This document shows, piece after piece, positions 21,921-33,164 of a stretch of 64,000 nt of DNA. A program made the position numbers and the translations under genes. Source of the DNA: Cordyceps javanica (Eukaryota > Ascomycota > Sordariomycetes > Hypocreales > Cordycipitaceae); assembly GCA_036850795.1 (NCBI GenBank), contig JAAECO010000002.1:1302001-1366000 (forward strand), in the 5' to 3' direction. The notes under the pieces were generated by a model. It saw only the letters and a list, made by a program, of their open reading frames with translations. It was not told the origin of the DNA and made no database searches. Each line of letters starts with the position of its first letter. Positions within the stretch are counted from its first letter, which is position 1.

Positions 21921-22648
21921 GTTGCAAGGCTATTCGTGGAGAGGACGTTGACTTGGTTCGGTGTGGCCTTGGGTTGTTCTTGCTGTGTGTAATTGGTATT
22001 CGTTAAGGAGAAACAACAATGTGTTGTTGAAGCATGCGACGTGCTGTGCTGTCAGTGTTACAGTGGGGGAGGCGTTTGGGTAGGCGTATGCTGCGACATT
22101 CGTGAGCAGACCCCACAAACTGCGCTGGTACTGGCAGTACCTCCCCAACTCTGAATTGCTGGCCTAACTTACCTAAGTAGGTACCTAGGTACTAAGTTAC
22201 CTGAGGCCAAGTAGTACTGGTAAGTAACTTGAGTACTTAGGTAAGTAGTATATGTACCTATAATAGCATGTCCGCGATAGGTACTCACCTCGTACGGACC
22301 AGAATTCCCATCATTCATCTATTCATCTGGTGGTAGCTAGTATGTATCCGCGTAGTAGCCAGGTTTATACGAAATGATTTTCTTGTTTCGCGGATGCGGC
22401 AGGCACCACATAGCCAGATTGGCTATTATAGTTGGATCTAGATTCAATAATGCATTTGCTGCCGTATGATTTGATAAAAGAAGATACATAGGCGACTGAT
22501 TGATGCTATATCCCAAGAGCTGGCCCTAGCCCCGATCCTATTGTTAATGCGCCGTAACGTTAAAATCAAAAAGAAAAGCCAACTAGACTCCATTTTCTCG
22601 AGTACATTTTGAAGGTGTGTGGCGTGAGGGTTTGTGATTTTATTCAGT
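21921..22648. other. Intergenic region with TACCTA-type low-complexity tract
   Basis: From about 22160 to 22268 the sequence is nearly all permutations of ACTTACCTAAGTAGGTAC, including local hairpins. The rest shows no gene. It lies upstream of the leftward SNARE gene. Confidence 0.6.
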
Positions 22649-23500
22649 TCAATTCATATTCACGTCCATGTCGTTGGCGCTTAGTGTCAGAACAGCAGGA
22701 GTTTCCACACTTGAGATGGTTTCAGCACCTTCGAAAACGGGAGGGGACTGTTGCAAGTTGCGAAGGGCGCTTTCGGCATCATGGCTGACTAGTCGTGCTT
22801 GTCGGAGGTCCTCTGAACAGAGAAAAAATCCTTCTGTAGCTTTCACAAGGTATGATTGGAGTCCTTTGCTTTCAAGGCATATCTGTACGTCGCTGAATGG
22901 GTAGTGATTTTCGATGAACTTGGCCCAGCCTCGAGCCGCCGCCTGGATGTGCTCGTCGTCACTGATCTTGCGCCAACCGATGCCAAGGTGGAGAGTAAAA
23001 TTGTCAATGACTGGACCATTTGACTCCGGTGCAGATACGGTGGGTGATACGTTTGCAGTGCTGGTGGTGGCTGATACTTCGCTCCCCAGGCGCTGTAGCT
23101 TGTGGCTTCGGATGTCGACCTGGGCTGCTTCGAACTGGCGCTTAACTTCAGCGTCCGCTGCGGCATTCTTTTCTTCCATCCAGGTGCCCGATTGGGTGCT
23201 AGCATCAGCAACATAGCCAGCGTTGGGCTTGATCAGTGTCATCCCTTCGCCATACACCCAGTCATCTTGCGGCTCGACTATCGGTTCGGGGGGCGCATCC
23301 GGCTCGAGATTGACGCCGGCCTCGTCCCTAGATCGTTTTCTGCCTTGTGAGGCGGCAGGCCGGTCGAATGCCTGCGATTGAATTTTCATCTGAACATGAG
23401 GCGGCGCGAATACTGATCCAGCGATCTGGTTCGGGTGTGATGGCTGGGGCAGGGCCAGCACCGGAGACGCGGTAGTGAATTGGCGTTGGAATGAGGCCAT
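22649..23500 (-). CDS. Conserved fungal protein of unknown function
   Basis: A single exon of 283 residues from the ATG at 23500. The first ~70 residues are Pro/Gln/Ser-rich and contain a basic Gly-Arg-Lys-Arg-Ser-Arg patch that could be a nuclear signal. A conserved-looking strip follows (Asp-Asp-Trp-Val-Tyr-Gly-Glu-Gly-Met-Thr-Leu-Ile-Lys-Pro, then Gly-Thr-Trp-Met-Glu-Glu-Lys). The second half looks like a compact domain (Gly-Trp-x-x-Ile, Ala-Ala-Arg-Gly-Trp-Ala-Lys-Phe-Ile-Glu, Glu-Ser-Lys-Gly-Leu-Gln-Ser-Tyr-Leu-Val, Phe-Phe-Leu-Cys-Ser-Glu-Asp-Leu-Arg). No signal peptide or membrane segment. I cannot name the family. Confidence 0.75.
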   Translation of the reverse strand: MASFQRQFTTASPVLALPQPSHPNQIAGSVFAPPHVQMKIQSQAFDRPAASQGRKRSRDEAGVNLEPDAPPEPIVEPQDDWVYGEGMTLIKPNAGYVADASTQSGTWMEEKNAAADAEVKRQFEAAQVDIRSHKLQRLGSEVSATTSTANVSPTVSAPESNGPVIDNFTLHLGIGWRKISDDEHIQAAARGWAKFIENHYPFSDVQICLESKGLQSYLVKATEGFFLCSEDLRQARLVSHDAESALRNLQQSPPVFEGAETISSVETPAVLTLSANDMDVNMN

Positions 23501-25068
23501 CTTCTACGTACTTTGGTCCGGCTTTGAGCTGTGGCTATTGAATTAGTGTCTACTGCTTTAACAAACCAATGTGTGCGTTGCGAGTCTGTGCGATGGGCGG
23601 CGAGATTGGTATTTGGCAACCCGATTGATTGGGGGACACGAGTGGTAGAAGATTGCGAGGTCAAGTCTGCGAGGTAATAAAAAGTATGGCGGAGAATGAA
23701 GCAGGCGGCGGATTTGAGTGTGTCCGGCGCGGTTCGGTAGGTAATGGGCTGGTGAGCTGGTGCGAGGGTGCCTGTGTTGCTCGAGTGAGGGTTTCGTTCG
23801 TCGAGCGACACGGTGCGATGAAGGAGGATGAGTGCAGCTCAATAAAGATTGGTAGCGCGGGCAGCCAGAAGCAACATTAGGCCCAGCAGACTGACACTCA
23901 CTCTAAATAGTAATGCAAAGAAGCACGGCTGGGGGGCAGGCTGGTCCTCTGATTGGTGGCCCTTCTGGTTTTGGTGGGCTTCAAGCTGCGTGAGTGGATA
24001 TGGCCATGACTAGCCGGTATTGGTCAGTGTACCCACCCTTGGATGAGCGGAGACGCTGTTCCAATGTTTCCGGCCAACGCTTGGTTATTAAGCTACTTAG
24101 TACTAGGTACGTACATTGTACATACCTAAGTACTTAGGCAAATAGTTCAGCTAGGTAAGTAGGTACTTGCCTACTCTCCATCGGACCTAGCTACAAGTAT
24201 GCAAGTTAAGTTGGGGTACTTAAGTAAGTACTTCTACGGATACTTAAGTAAGTAAGTAAGTATACCCACTGCTTAGGTAGCAGATGGCAGGTAAGTACTC
24301 AGTGGGTAAGTACTTAGAGATAGGTATTCATCAACCCCCAACGCTACTTACTTAAGACGGCTTACCCTGTAAGTACTTTTTGAGATCAACGCAGTTGTCT
24401 GCCTCACGCAGCAGACTAAGTAGGCACAAGCATTCCAAAAAAAAAACGGTTGGCCGACATACGACTTGGTGGAACAGAAGCTCCATGTCTCACCACCGGA
24501 GTGAAGCCGGGTGGTGATAGAACAGAAAACACATATAACATTCAACCATGTGTGACTGGTTCTCCAAGTCGTCATAAAGTTACCGTAGGCGCCTGTGTAC
24601 AAGTCGTCAGGGAGCCACCGAACAAAATACCTACCAAGACGATCCAACCAGGAAATATAACCCGAAGAAGCGGTGGAACACCATTTTGGACAACACCTAC
24701 TTACTCATTACTATCGCACACGAGCATGCAGGCTGGCCTCATCTCCTCCCAAAGAAAGCTCTATTACATAATCACAGGCCGCGCGGAATACGAGAGGTAC
24801 TTACTTGGTAGCCACGTCAAACTTAAAGTATACTTAGCACTCGCCGATACTTACCTAGGTAGCAAGCTGGCCTACGCCTGTACCTCCTACGTACCCACAC
24901 CCGGAGACTGGTGAGCAACTTGACACCACCAAAGCAGGTTAGTACCTCGTAAGAGGGAAGCAGCCGTGGGCCCCGTGGCGGAGTGAACAAAGACGCATCA
25001 TCCATTCCCATCGACAACCGCACCGCTCATTGTCCAAGAGAGTAGCTCAGTGCCCCCGGACTCCTGAA
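23501..25068. other. Divergent intergenic region, 1.6 kb, with low-complexity tracts
   Basis: Lies between the leftward unknown gene and the rightward PDK1-type kinase. A tract of TAAGTAC/TAGGTAC/AAGTAAGT words occupies about 24085-24365, with smaller patches near 24800-24895. It serves as promoter and leader for both neighbours. No gene was recognised; the ORF at 24450-24914 lacks any family pattern. Confidence 0.6.
24085..24365. repeat. TAGGTAC/AAGTAAGT low-complexity tract
   Basis: Dense, irregular tandem mixture of GGTAC, CCTAAG, AAGTA and GTAAGT words on both strands, including a run of four GTAA-type units near 24250. The same type of tract occurs at about 12440-12510, 22160-22268, 31530-31735, 31958-32010, 32232-32300, 32782-32860 and 59975-60055. 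Confidence 0.75.
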
Positions 25069-27404
25069 ATGAACGGGGACCTGAGTCTCTCCCAGGCTCT
25101 TGGTGGTCTCCGGATAGCCAACCCTGACAACGCGACGCAAGATCATTATACAGGGCAGGCCGAACAAGATCCTCACACCCCTACCACCACACACGACATC
25201 ACGCCCGCGAGTTACGAAATCGCATCAGCTGGAAACCTGACCAATGCGCCACACAGCGTCGGAATGAAACACTACCCCAAAGAACCTGACAGGCAGCCGG
25301 ATGTGCATACAAGCCCGCCCATAGATGTGACTGACCTGGCCATGCAGAGCCAAGCTGCGTACGAAGCCTGCCATGGCGAGTCGCCGTTACAACAGCAATC
25401 AAATCGACTCATGGCGCTCGCAACCGGCACTGCAAATGATGCTATGCCACGCCGAAAACCATCGATAGGCAGAGTGGACGACCACCCGTGCAATGAAACA
25501 TTACCCACTACCTATGCTGGGACTATACCTGGCCAAACAAGTGCAGAGGACTGGAAAGATCGTGGTGCTGCCGTTGGTATTAGACGGGAAATAGATGCCA
25601 ATGGCAGGTCGATAGTACGGCAAATTAAAAAAGGGGTCCGAGACTTCTCCTTCGGTCGAATACTTGGCGAAGGTTCATACAGCACCGTATACCTGGCGAC
25701 CGACAGACAAACACTGAAGGAGTACGCTATCAAAGTGCTCGAAAAAAGACACATTATCAAAGAGAAGAAGATCAAATATGTCAACATCGAAAAAAACACG
25801 CTCAACAGACTCACCGAACACCCTGGTATTGTCAGACTCTACTATACATTTCAAGACGAAGCCTCTCTCTACTACGTCCTCGATCTGTGCAACGGCGGTG
25901 AACTTCTGGGAGTCCTGAAGAAATCAGGAACTTTCGATATCGACTGTGTTAGATTCTATGGAGCTCAAATCTTGGATGCAATCGACTATATGCATTCTCG
26001 TGGAGTTATTCATCGTGATCTGAAACCAGAGAATGTCCTTCTGGACAACCAAATGCATGTGAAAATTACAGACTTTGGCACGGCGAAGCTATTGAAAGAT
26101 CCAAGGGAGTCGCAAAGTGTAACATCCAACAACGCAACCGGGGCTGATCAAGACGAAGAGAGAGCTGCGTCGTTTGTTGGTACTGCAGAGTATGTGAGCC
26201 CCGAGCTTCTGACACACAAGACTGCTTCAAAAGCAAGTGATATATGGGCGTTTGGATGCATTATATTCCAATTGCTCGTTGGAAGACCACCTTTCAAAGC
26301 TGGCAGCGAGTATCTCACCTTTCAAAAAATCGTCAATCTCGAATACGAATTCCCCAGTGGCTTTCCTCCGGCTGCCAGCGACCTTGTTGAACGTTGCTTG
26401 GTCCTCGATCCCGCCCGAAGGCTAACCATCGAGCATATCAAAAATCATGGATTCTTCGAAGGACAGCAGTTTGGAAGAGTATTATGGAAAACCAAAGCGC
26501 CGCGGCTTCGGCCGTATGCTCCCCCGTCGCAGGAGCCGACGATTATCCAGCTGAATGGTTTCCCACCCAACAACACCCCGAACACTGGCCAACATCGACA
26601 ACAACCCGGCCAGAAATCAACGCCTCGTCCGGGAAGAATCATTACGGAGCTCCCACCTCCTACTCAACTTGATATTGAATGGTCTCCAGTTCTTACGAAA
26701 GACAACGAGCGCATACTAAAGTTGGCTGACTTGATGGTCATATCAAGTCCGCTACAGAATGGTGCGAATGGTAAGAGCACAGATGACGGCCACAAGAAGC
26801 TCTCCCGTTTCTTTGGGGGGAGCACAACAAAGAAGCGGCAGAGACTGGTCATGGTCACATCCAGTGGCAGAATCGTTCTTGCTCCTGCTGGTGGGGAAGA
26901 AAAGCGATCCAAACAAGAGCTTTCACTTCTCGCACCAGACAGCTCGTGGCACATCCAAAATGATGCGAAGGGCCAACTGGTGTGGTGTGTAGATGTCGTA
27001 AGTTATTTTAGCAGAAAACCTCGTGTCATTCCACTAACTCGAAGGACCGTCAGGGTGGAAATCGCTATACGTTCGAGGAAAATAAAGGCACAGCACCAGC
27101 GGAAACTGGCGTGTCGTACGCAGAAGAATGGATAAACAGCCTTGAGCGGGCGCGTGATCTTGCCATTTCCCAGAATCTTGCAGCACAAGGGGCTGAAAAT
27201 GGATTCTCCGAAATGCCCTCCAATGTGCCTAGTCCCTCTAGCACTATTGGTGGTCGTGGCAATGGACCTGATGCATACAGCATCAATGAGCGACCGTCGC
27301 GTGGGCATCTTACTAAGGGTCAAGCGGGCACCGATGAACCTACGCCCAAGAGAAATCGTTTCAGTAAACGACAGTCGCGTAACGGCCTTGGCGCAGTATT
27401 CTGA
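25069..27404 (+). CDS. PDK1/Pkh-type AGC serine/threonine kinase
   Basis: Exons 25069-26997 and 27045-27404 with a 47-nt intron; 762 residues. The start is the ATG of Met-Asn-Gly-Asp-Leu-Ser-Leu-Ser-Gln; the frame is open 13 codons further but without ATG. The kinase domain covers about 192-470: Gly-Glu-Gly-Ser-Tyr-Ser glycine loop, ATP-binding Lys222, His315-Arg-Asp317-Leu-Lys-Pro-Glu-Asn, Asp335-Phe-Gly, and activation loop Ser368-Phe-Val-Gly-Thr-Ala-Glu-Tyr-Val-Ser-Pro-Glu, the PDK1 signature. A PH-like region follows (about 600-710), containing the intron. Ser368 should be autophosphorylated. PDK1/Pkh kinases activate Ypk, Pkc and Sch9-type AGC kinases in sphingolipid and cell-wall signalling. 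The long N-terminus is disordered. Confidence 0.92.
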
Positions 27405-28076
27405 AGGAGAGACTTTGCTTCCGAGTTGGGGTCGATTTACACCTATCAGTACAGCGAATTTCGAGATTTCCATCAAGATTCTTTGCCGAATAAGAATCCC
27501 GTACTGGCATTTAAGCATGGCGTATTTTGGGAATCTGTGCCCTGTTTGGGCGTACACATACTTTTTTGGCATTATAGTTCACAGCATCTTACAGCGGTGA
27601 GCGGCAATCAAGGGCTGATTGCTACTGATTATTCCAGATCAGCTCATGTACTTAGTCTTCTTGCCCCCTCTAACGCTTACATCGGTTCCGTTAAACTTTG
27701 AAACTACATTTAAACTAACATATGTGTTAATCAACGAAGCTTGTGGTCTTGTTCTGTTGCTCTTGTTGCGTGCACCCGCATCGATCACGTGGGCAAGCGC
27801 GGCCATGCCTCGAGTCAAGATCAATAGCACATGCTCAATTGCTCATGAATATCTCTTTCCACCTTAAATGCCCAGCCGCACTCAGCATTCGCGGGCTTGT
27901 TGTCACGGCATGATGCATTGGTGTGTTGGCACAATGGGAAGAAGGCCCATATAAAATTCGCACGTGACTCGAATATCTCGCCCGAGCGGCGCGAGACGCA
28001 GCTTTCCAGCGCGCGACCGTGTACCTCATAAAACGATTTCTCTACAGTGACATTTACCAATTGAGAAAACCCAAAG
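27405..28076. other. Intergenic between PDK1-type kinase and SWP73
   Basis: The 3' flank of the kinase and the promoter of SWP73. No RNA or protein gene recognised. Confidence 0.5.
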
Positions 28077-29766
28077 ATGCAGCAACAGTATCGCGCTTTT
28101 GCCCAGCAAGCGCCTCAGCGGTCTCCCCATGCGACTGCACGCCGAGGCGGCATCGGTACGTCGCATTCTACGCATCCCACGTCCCGCCTATCGCATTGAC
28201 GAATTTATAGGTCCAATGATGTCTGCTGGGCCTCATCCGGCGGTGCCATTGACACAAGCGCAGATGGCGCAACAACAACAAGCTCAAATTCAGGCAGCTG
28301 AGCTTGCAAAGCGACGCAGTCGCAAACCTACTGACAAAAACATACCTGATGGCATCGAGGATAGCATTGTCAACCCCGAGAGCGCTCAACGATACAGAGA
28401 CCTCAAAGACATTGAACGCTTACTCGATGCTACCATCACGCGCAAGCGGCTCGATGTACTCGACAATACTCAACACCCGACGAAAGTAGGTGAAATCCGA
28501 GAATAGCCACGATGGACAGCTGAGGCTCATATTGATTTAGTTGACCAAAACCCTTCGCATCTGGATCAGCAACACCGTGCAAGATCAAGTATGGCAGGGG
28601 AATGGACCGACCTCCGACTCGTTCGATTTTTCAGGCGCCGCTGAGGCATCGTACCGCGTGAAAATCGAAGGGCGACTTCTTGATGATGAGGACCACGAAG
28701 ACGAAGATAAACCAAAGCTATCCACTGCCGATACTACCAAAGAGGATAATGATCACGGCATGGAGGCGAATACGATTACAAACGAAAGGCGAAATACCTC
28801 ATCCAACAAGCTGAAGCTCTCTCACTTCTTCAAAGCTATGACGGTTGACTTCGACCGCTCACGCTTCCGCAACGGCGCTGAACAGATCGTTGAGTGGAAG
28901 AAACCAGATGCGGCTCTTCGACAACCGAACGGCCCAAATCTTCCTGCTGCTGCTGACTTTGATGAAATTACATTCAAGCGCAATGGTGATGAGAACACCA
29001 ACATCACAATCAACATGTTCCGGCAGGAGATACCCGAGCAATATCATTTCAGCGCGGAACTGGCGGATGTTGTGGATATGAAAGAAGGTACACAGCAAGA
29101 GGCAGTGATGGGGCTTTGGGAATACATAAGGCTGCGCAGTCTTCAAGAGGACGAAGAGAAACGCAACTTTCGCTGTGACGAACTATTGAAGCAGGTGAGG
29201 CTTCTTTGACTCGACCACAGACACATGTGAACATCGATACAGCGCTGACAAAAGCATAGGTTGTGAGAAGCGACGTAGGGTTTATTCCGATGCTTAACGA
29301 ATACGTCGCACAGAACCTACGACCGCTTCCACCTGTTGCCCTGCCATATACCATTCGCGTCGATGAAGAATTTCACAGAGATCCACAGCCAACCATATAT
29401 GACGTGCAGGTTACTATTGACGACTCCTCAAGAGCGAACCTGCAAGACTTGATCAACAATCCGCAATATCTGGCAATGCTGAAGGATATCAGTGGACTTG
29501 ATGAACAACTTGCGCGTCTTGTGCAAGCTGTATCAGCCTCCAAGGCCAAACACACTTTTATGAAATCACTGGGCAACGATCCGGCAACTTTCGTCAAAAA
29601 CTGGCTAAGCTCGCAGAAGCGCGACCTCGAAGTTATCATGGGCGAAGGCTCCAATGGAGGTGATAATGGCTACGGCGACGAATGGCGCAGAGGAGGAAGC
29701 AACAGCGTTTGGGCGACCCAAACCGCAAGAGAAAGTGTTAATGTGCTACTTTCTCGACAGCGCTAA
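28077..29766 (+). CDS. SWI/SNF chromatin-remodelling subunit, SWP73/BAF60 type with SWIB domain
   Basis: Exons 28077-28155, 28211-28485, 28541-29194 and 29260-29766; 504 residues. The N-terminus is Gln/Ala-rich. The middle has the BAF60 landmarks: Lys-Arg-Arg-Ser-Arg-Lys-Pro-Thr-Asp-Lys-Asn-Ile-Pro, Leu-Arg-Ile-Trp-Ile-Ser-Asn, and Leu-Ser-His-Phe-Phe-Lys-Ala-Met-Thr-Val-Asp-Phe-Asp. The SWIB-like fold lies at about 286-360 (Tyr-His-Phe-Ser-Ala-Glu-Leu-Ala through Leu-Trp-Glu-Tyr-Ile-Arg, ending near Val-Ala-Leu-Pro-Tyr), interrupted by intron 3. The C-terminal region (Phe-Val-Lys-Asn-Trp-Leu-Ser-Ser-Gln-Lys-Arg-Asp-Leu) matches S. pombe Ssr3/yeast Snf12-type proteins. It is a structural subunit linking the remodelling ATPase to transcription factors. 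Confidence 0.92.
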
Positions 29767-30074
29767 TCGTAGGAAGGCTGTACTCTGGATTCCCACCCCC
29801 CTTCCACCACACTTTTTTTCTAACTACGAGTTGAAGACTCACGACGGTGGGCGGGTGCGCAACTGCGCCACTAGAGAATGGGTTGAGTGTAACTGGCGTT
29901 ATATGTGTAGAATTGCAAGACTTGTGATGTTAAATGCTGAATAATTCTATTTTTAAGGCACTTTTTTCCTCAATGATCCTATGTGATGCTCTGACGACCG
30001 AGATCAATTTCTTCCAGAACGATAGGTATCAGTCTAAAGACCATGGACTGTTATTATCCTGAATATTAATAGAT

Positions 30075-31359
30075 CTACCGCTGTGAGGGTACTGGTGTTG
30101 GAGGCATATTTCTAATTTGCTTGATCAAAAATTCTCGTTCGTCAATGAACTGTTCGTCATCTGTTCTGTCCTCCAAGAAGTGGGACAGAAAGGTCAGGAG
30201 TTTATCACGATTCATCAGAAGAATTTTCTGAACCGGTAAAGATTTATGGGGATTGGCGACGAAAACTTTGAAAACATGGAACCCTTCGTACTGTACCATC
30301 TTCCTATCGTCTCGAAGCAGGTTCATGCATATCTTCAAATGCTCGCCACTGTCGACGTACGCAGTCATAACACTATAATTGGAGCGATCTAACAAGATCT
30401 CACCGAGAAGTTTGATAGACTGACGCTTCGTGACGTAGCTATTCGATTGGACCAGAGTATTATTGTATTTGTCGAAGAAAAGATCGAAATTTGCAGAGAG
30501 ATATCGCGGAACGAGGTCTTTATGTCGAGTTAGAAGTTCCTGGGAAGACTTTTAGCACAAGTTTGGACAGTTCGTATGGTTGCAAAATTTACCCGAAATG
30601 TTGTGAAGGCGTCAGCAGCGACCTCAAAGGAGCTTTTGTTGATCCAATCGAAGAACCTCCAGAAAATACCCCTTCCGCTCTGGGGTCGGTCCCTGTCGAT
30701 TGCATTTAGGCCTTTCGCACTAGATCCCGGCGCATCGCCGTCATCATAGAGAATCACAGCCGCTGCAGCTTCGTTTTTAAGTAATTCACGGAGCACTGAT
30801 CCTGCTGGAGTTGCGCTCTCTTTATGATCATACGCGCGACACAACTCCACAAGAACCTGGGGCCGGTTGCAAACAACGTATGACAGTGCTATTGGGTCGC
30901 TCTTGGGAGCCGCTGCGGCAGGACGAAATCGAAATACGTATGAGAAGATGACTTGACTATCCTTTCGAGATTCGAAGGGCAACCGATGGAGGTTGACAGC
31001 TAATAAATGGAGGAGATCTTCGTCGATCATTCCAGTAACAAGCTGATATATTTGTTCTGGTGAGCTGTCGGTCTCTATGAAATATTAGATCGTCACAAGG
31101 CAGCACCGGCATGCCCAGTTGCTGGAAACAATCTACATACCTTGTGTCCCTTGTAATATCACCTTCATTTGAGCGAGAACGCGAGACAGTTCCTCGGCCT
31201 TTTATTAATCAGCGAGGTTCGAATATCTATAGACAAACTCAGAAAACAACGAACCTTTGCAGTGCCGGTAGGGCCGTCGAGCTTCGAGACATGTTCACGA
31301 GCTTGTTTGGGGAGATCGGCCGCGGTGCGAGCCCGGGTTCGACCAAACAGGAACGACAT
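30075..31359 (-). CDS. hymA: HymA/Mo25-family scaffold protein
   Basis: Minus-strand exons 31359-31255, 31198-31141, 31074-30593 and 30539-30075; 369 residues, normal for Mo25. The protein is all alpha-helical armadillo-like repeats, with Asp-Glu-Asp-Leu-Leu-His-Leu-Leu, Phe-Glu-Ser-Arg-Lys-Asp (the family has the same motif), Leu-Leu-Thr-Arg-His-Lys-Asp-Leu-Val, Ser-Asn-Ser-Tyr-Val-Thr-Lys-Arg-Gln-Ser and Leu-Leu-Asp-Arg-Ser-Asn. In fungi HymA/Hym1 works with germinal-centre and NDR (Cbk1/COT1) kinases of the RAM/MOR network in polarity, septation and conidiophore development. It is convergent with SWP73. Its upstream region has been lengthened by MITE-like elements. Confidence 0.95.
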
Positions 31360-31730
31360 CGGGAGGAGCCCGCGAAAGTCTCTTCTGTGTGTGTCTGGGT
31401 GTAACTTGATTGAATTATCGTGTTAGAAGCGGTATTGTCGTTCAGCCGCCACGGAGCACGTTGTCTGCTGTTTATTGTGGTAGGTAGTTGGCAAACCTGT
31501 GGTCGTGATTGTTTGGTAAACAGGGGTTGCAGTGCAAACTACCTACCTACCTAGGTAACTTAGGTAGGTTCTACTCAGGTAATCATGGGCCAAGGTAAAT
31601 AATGATTAGTTAGTACCTACTTAATAAGTAGGGCAGGTAAGTGGGAGCCTACTTAAGTACTGAGTACTTAAGTAAACTGGTCACTTACTTACATAAAGTA
31701 CACACTTAGGTACCTACCTAAATACCTACC

Positions 31731-31957
31731 TACGCGAGAAGGGCGTTTTTCCTGACATACCTAAAAAATGGAATTTCTACCGACATATTTTTTTCGTATG
31801 TCGACAGGGTTAAGGTAAATTCTGATATATTTTTGGCCTTTTTTAATATCCCCCCAGATAGGGCTAGGCTATGTCTACAGGCGTAAAAAATATGTCAGTA
31901 GAGATTCCATTTCTAAAGTATGTCAGAGCTATAAGTATCAGAAAACACCCCTCCTCC
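31731..31957 (+). mobile_element. MITE-like element, copy B
   Basis: About 227 bp beginning CCTACGCGAGAAGGGCG and ending in the complementary GAAAACACCCCTCCTCC end. Subterminal CTGACATAC and TATGTCAG blocks are inverted repeats and several TGACATA-type motifs lie inside. It matches copies A and D along its whole length and shares its outer end with the element at 32007-32235. No ORF. Outer limits are approximate because the flanks are low-complexity. Confidence 0.75.
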
Positions 31958-32006
31958 TAGTAAGTAGGTACTACCTAGGTACTTAGGTAGGTAAGGTAAC
32001 TAGGTA

Positions 32007-32235
32007 CCTACGCGGGAGGGGGGTGTTTTCTAACATAGCCCCTACAGCGTCTCCCATTTATAATGTCTCCTTGCTATCTAGTAACACTGTCAAGTTACTC
32101 AGATATGTCAGAATAAATTTATATTAACTGCTACACGTGCTAGATGCTCTGACAGTCTCACTAGACAGTAAAAAGATAGTTTTTACGTGACAGCGTATTA
32201 TTGCTATGTTAAAAAACACCCCTCGCGCGCGTAGG
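32007..32235. mobile_element. MITE-like element C with ~33-bp terminal inverted repeats, different interior
   Basis: 229 bp bounded by inverted ends CCTACGCG...GGGTGTTTTCTAACATAGC and its complement, ending in CGCGTAGG. The outermost bases match copy B, but the interior lacks the GTCGACAGGG core of A, B and D. TAGGTA flanks both ends, which could be a target duplication but is uninformative in this background. No coding capacity. Confidence 0.7.
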
Positions 32236-32548
32236 TAGGTACCTGGTACTAAGTAAGTTATTGGGCACCTGGCAAGTACCTCTTAGTCGTAAGTACTTAG
32301 AGCACACGCCAGCAAAAACATTACTTAGCGGAGTGTGCCCACTGATGAATGTTAGAATAGTAGGTATGCAGAGACATGAAATCAACGAGTAACCTGCGAA
32401 ATAATATTTTATCGTGATAAGCGAGAAACGTACTTATACAATAACACGATCTCTCTCTACCAACGATTCTCTCCAAAATTACCCCAATCCGGAGGAGGTA
32501 CCAGGCACTTGCTAGAAGCTACCTACCTACCTAAGTACTGTGGTACTT

Positions 32549-32780
32549 ACCATTTTCTGACATACCCAAAAAAAATGGAATTTCTAAGTAACTTACTGAC
32601 ATATTTTTTTTGGTATGTCGACAGGGCCAGGGGGACTTCTGACATATTTTGGCCTTTTTTGACATCCTCCCTGATAGGGCCAGGCCATGTCTACCAGTAC
32701 AGGCGTGAAAATATGTTAGTAGAGAATCCATTTTCAAGGTATGTCAGAGCCATGTCAGAAAACAACCCCCCTTCTCGTAA
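32549..32780 (+). mobile_element. MITE-like element, copy D
   Basis: About 230 bp with ends TTTTCTGACATACCC and GGTATGTCAGAGCCATGTCAGAAAA as imperfect inverted repeats. The interior carries TATGTCGACAGGG, GGCCTTTTTTGACAT, GATAGGGCCAGGCC and GTCTACCAGTACAGGCG, shared with A and B. Same orientation as B. Confidence 0.75.
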
Positions 32781-32939
32781 GTAGTAAGAGGTAAGTAAGT
32801 ACCTACCTAGGTAGTCTTCCCCTCCTTATTACCTACCAACCTAAGTACCTGAAGGCACACATAAGAAGGGCAAGTGAATGGTGGGGCAGTGGCCGATACC
32901 TGTACAACAACCCCACCATTTTGAAATGTGCTCTGCGTT

Positions 32940-32946
32940 TGACTCA
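32940..32946 (+). promoter_or_regulatory. TGACTCA, Gcn4/CPC1-type site upstream of isoleucyl-tRNA synthetase
   Basis: An exact TGACTCA lies ~220 bp upstream of the IleRS start. This is the binding site of the bZIP activator of general amino-acid (cross-pathway) control, which commonly drives aminoacyl-tRNA synthetase genes. Motif and context only. Confidence 0.55.
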
Positions 32947-33164
32947 TCCACCATCCTCTTTCTTTGACACGAGCTGTTCGGTTCCAGTCACTGCCATACT
33001 TATATTGAGTCTATGACTAAAGCAGTGGAAGACGGAATCCGAAACTCTGACGACTATCCTAATTCAGAAATCTCTGTGCTCTGTGGAGGACTTCTTTCAC
33101 TCTTGCCTACAAATAGCGGCGGCAAGCTCAGGAGAAAAAAAGGTCCTCCAGAAAACTCCTCACG

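Larger units (their letters stand above)
31360..33164. other. Divergent promoter region hymA/IleRS filled with MITEs and low-complexity DNA
   Basis: 1.8 kb between two divergent housekeeping genes. From about 31530 to 32860 it consists almost wholly of TACCTA-type tracts and three MITE-like elements. Normal-complexity sequence remains only next to each gene, including the CPC1/Gcn4-like site at 32940. No gene is recognised. Confidence 0.7.

Noticed and set aside
24450..24914. 154-codon plus-strand ORF upstream of the PDK1-type kinase
   Set aside because: Runs into low-complexity DNA and shows no domain or conserved pattern.
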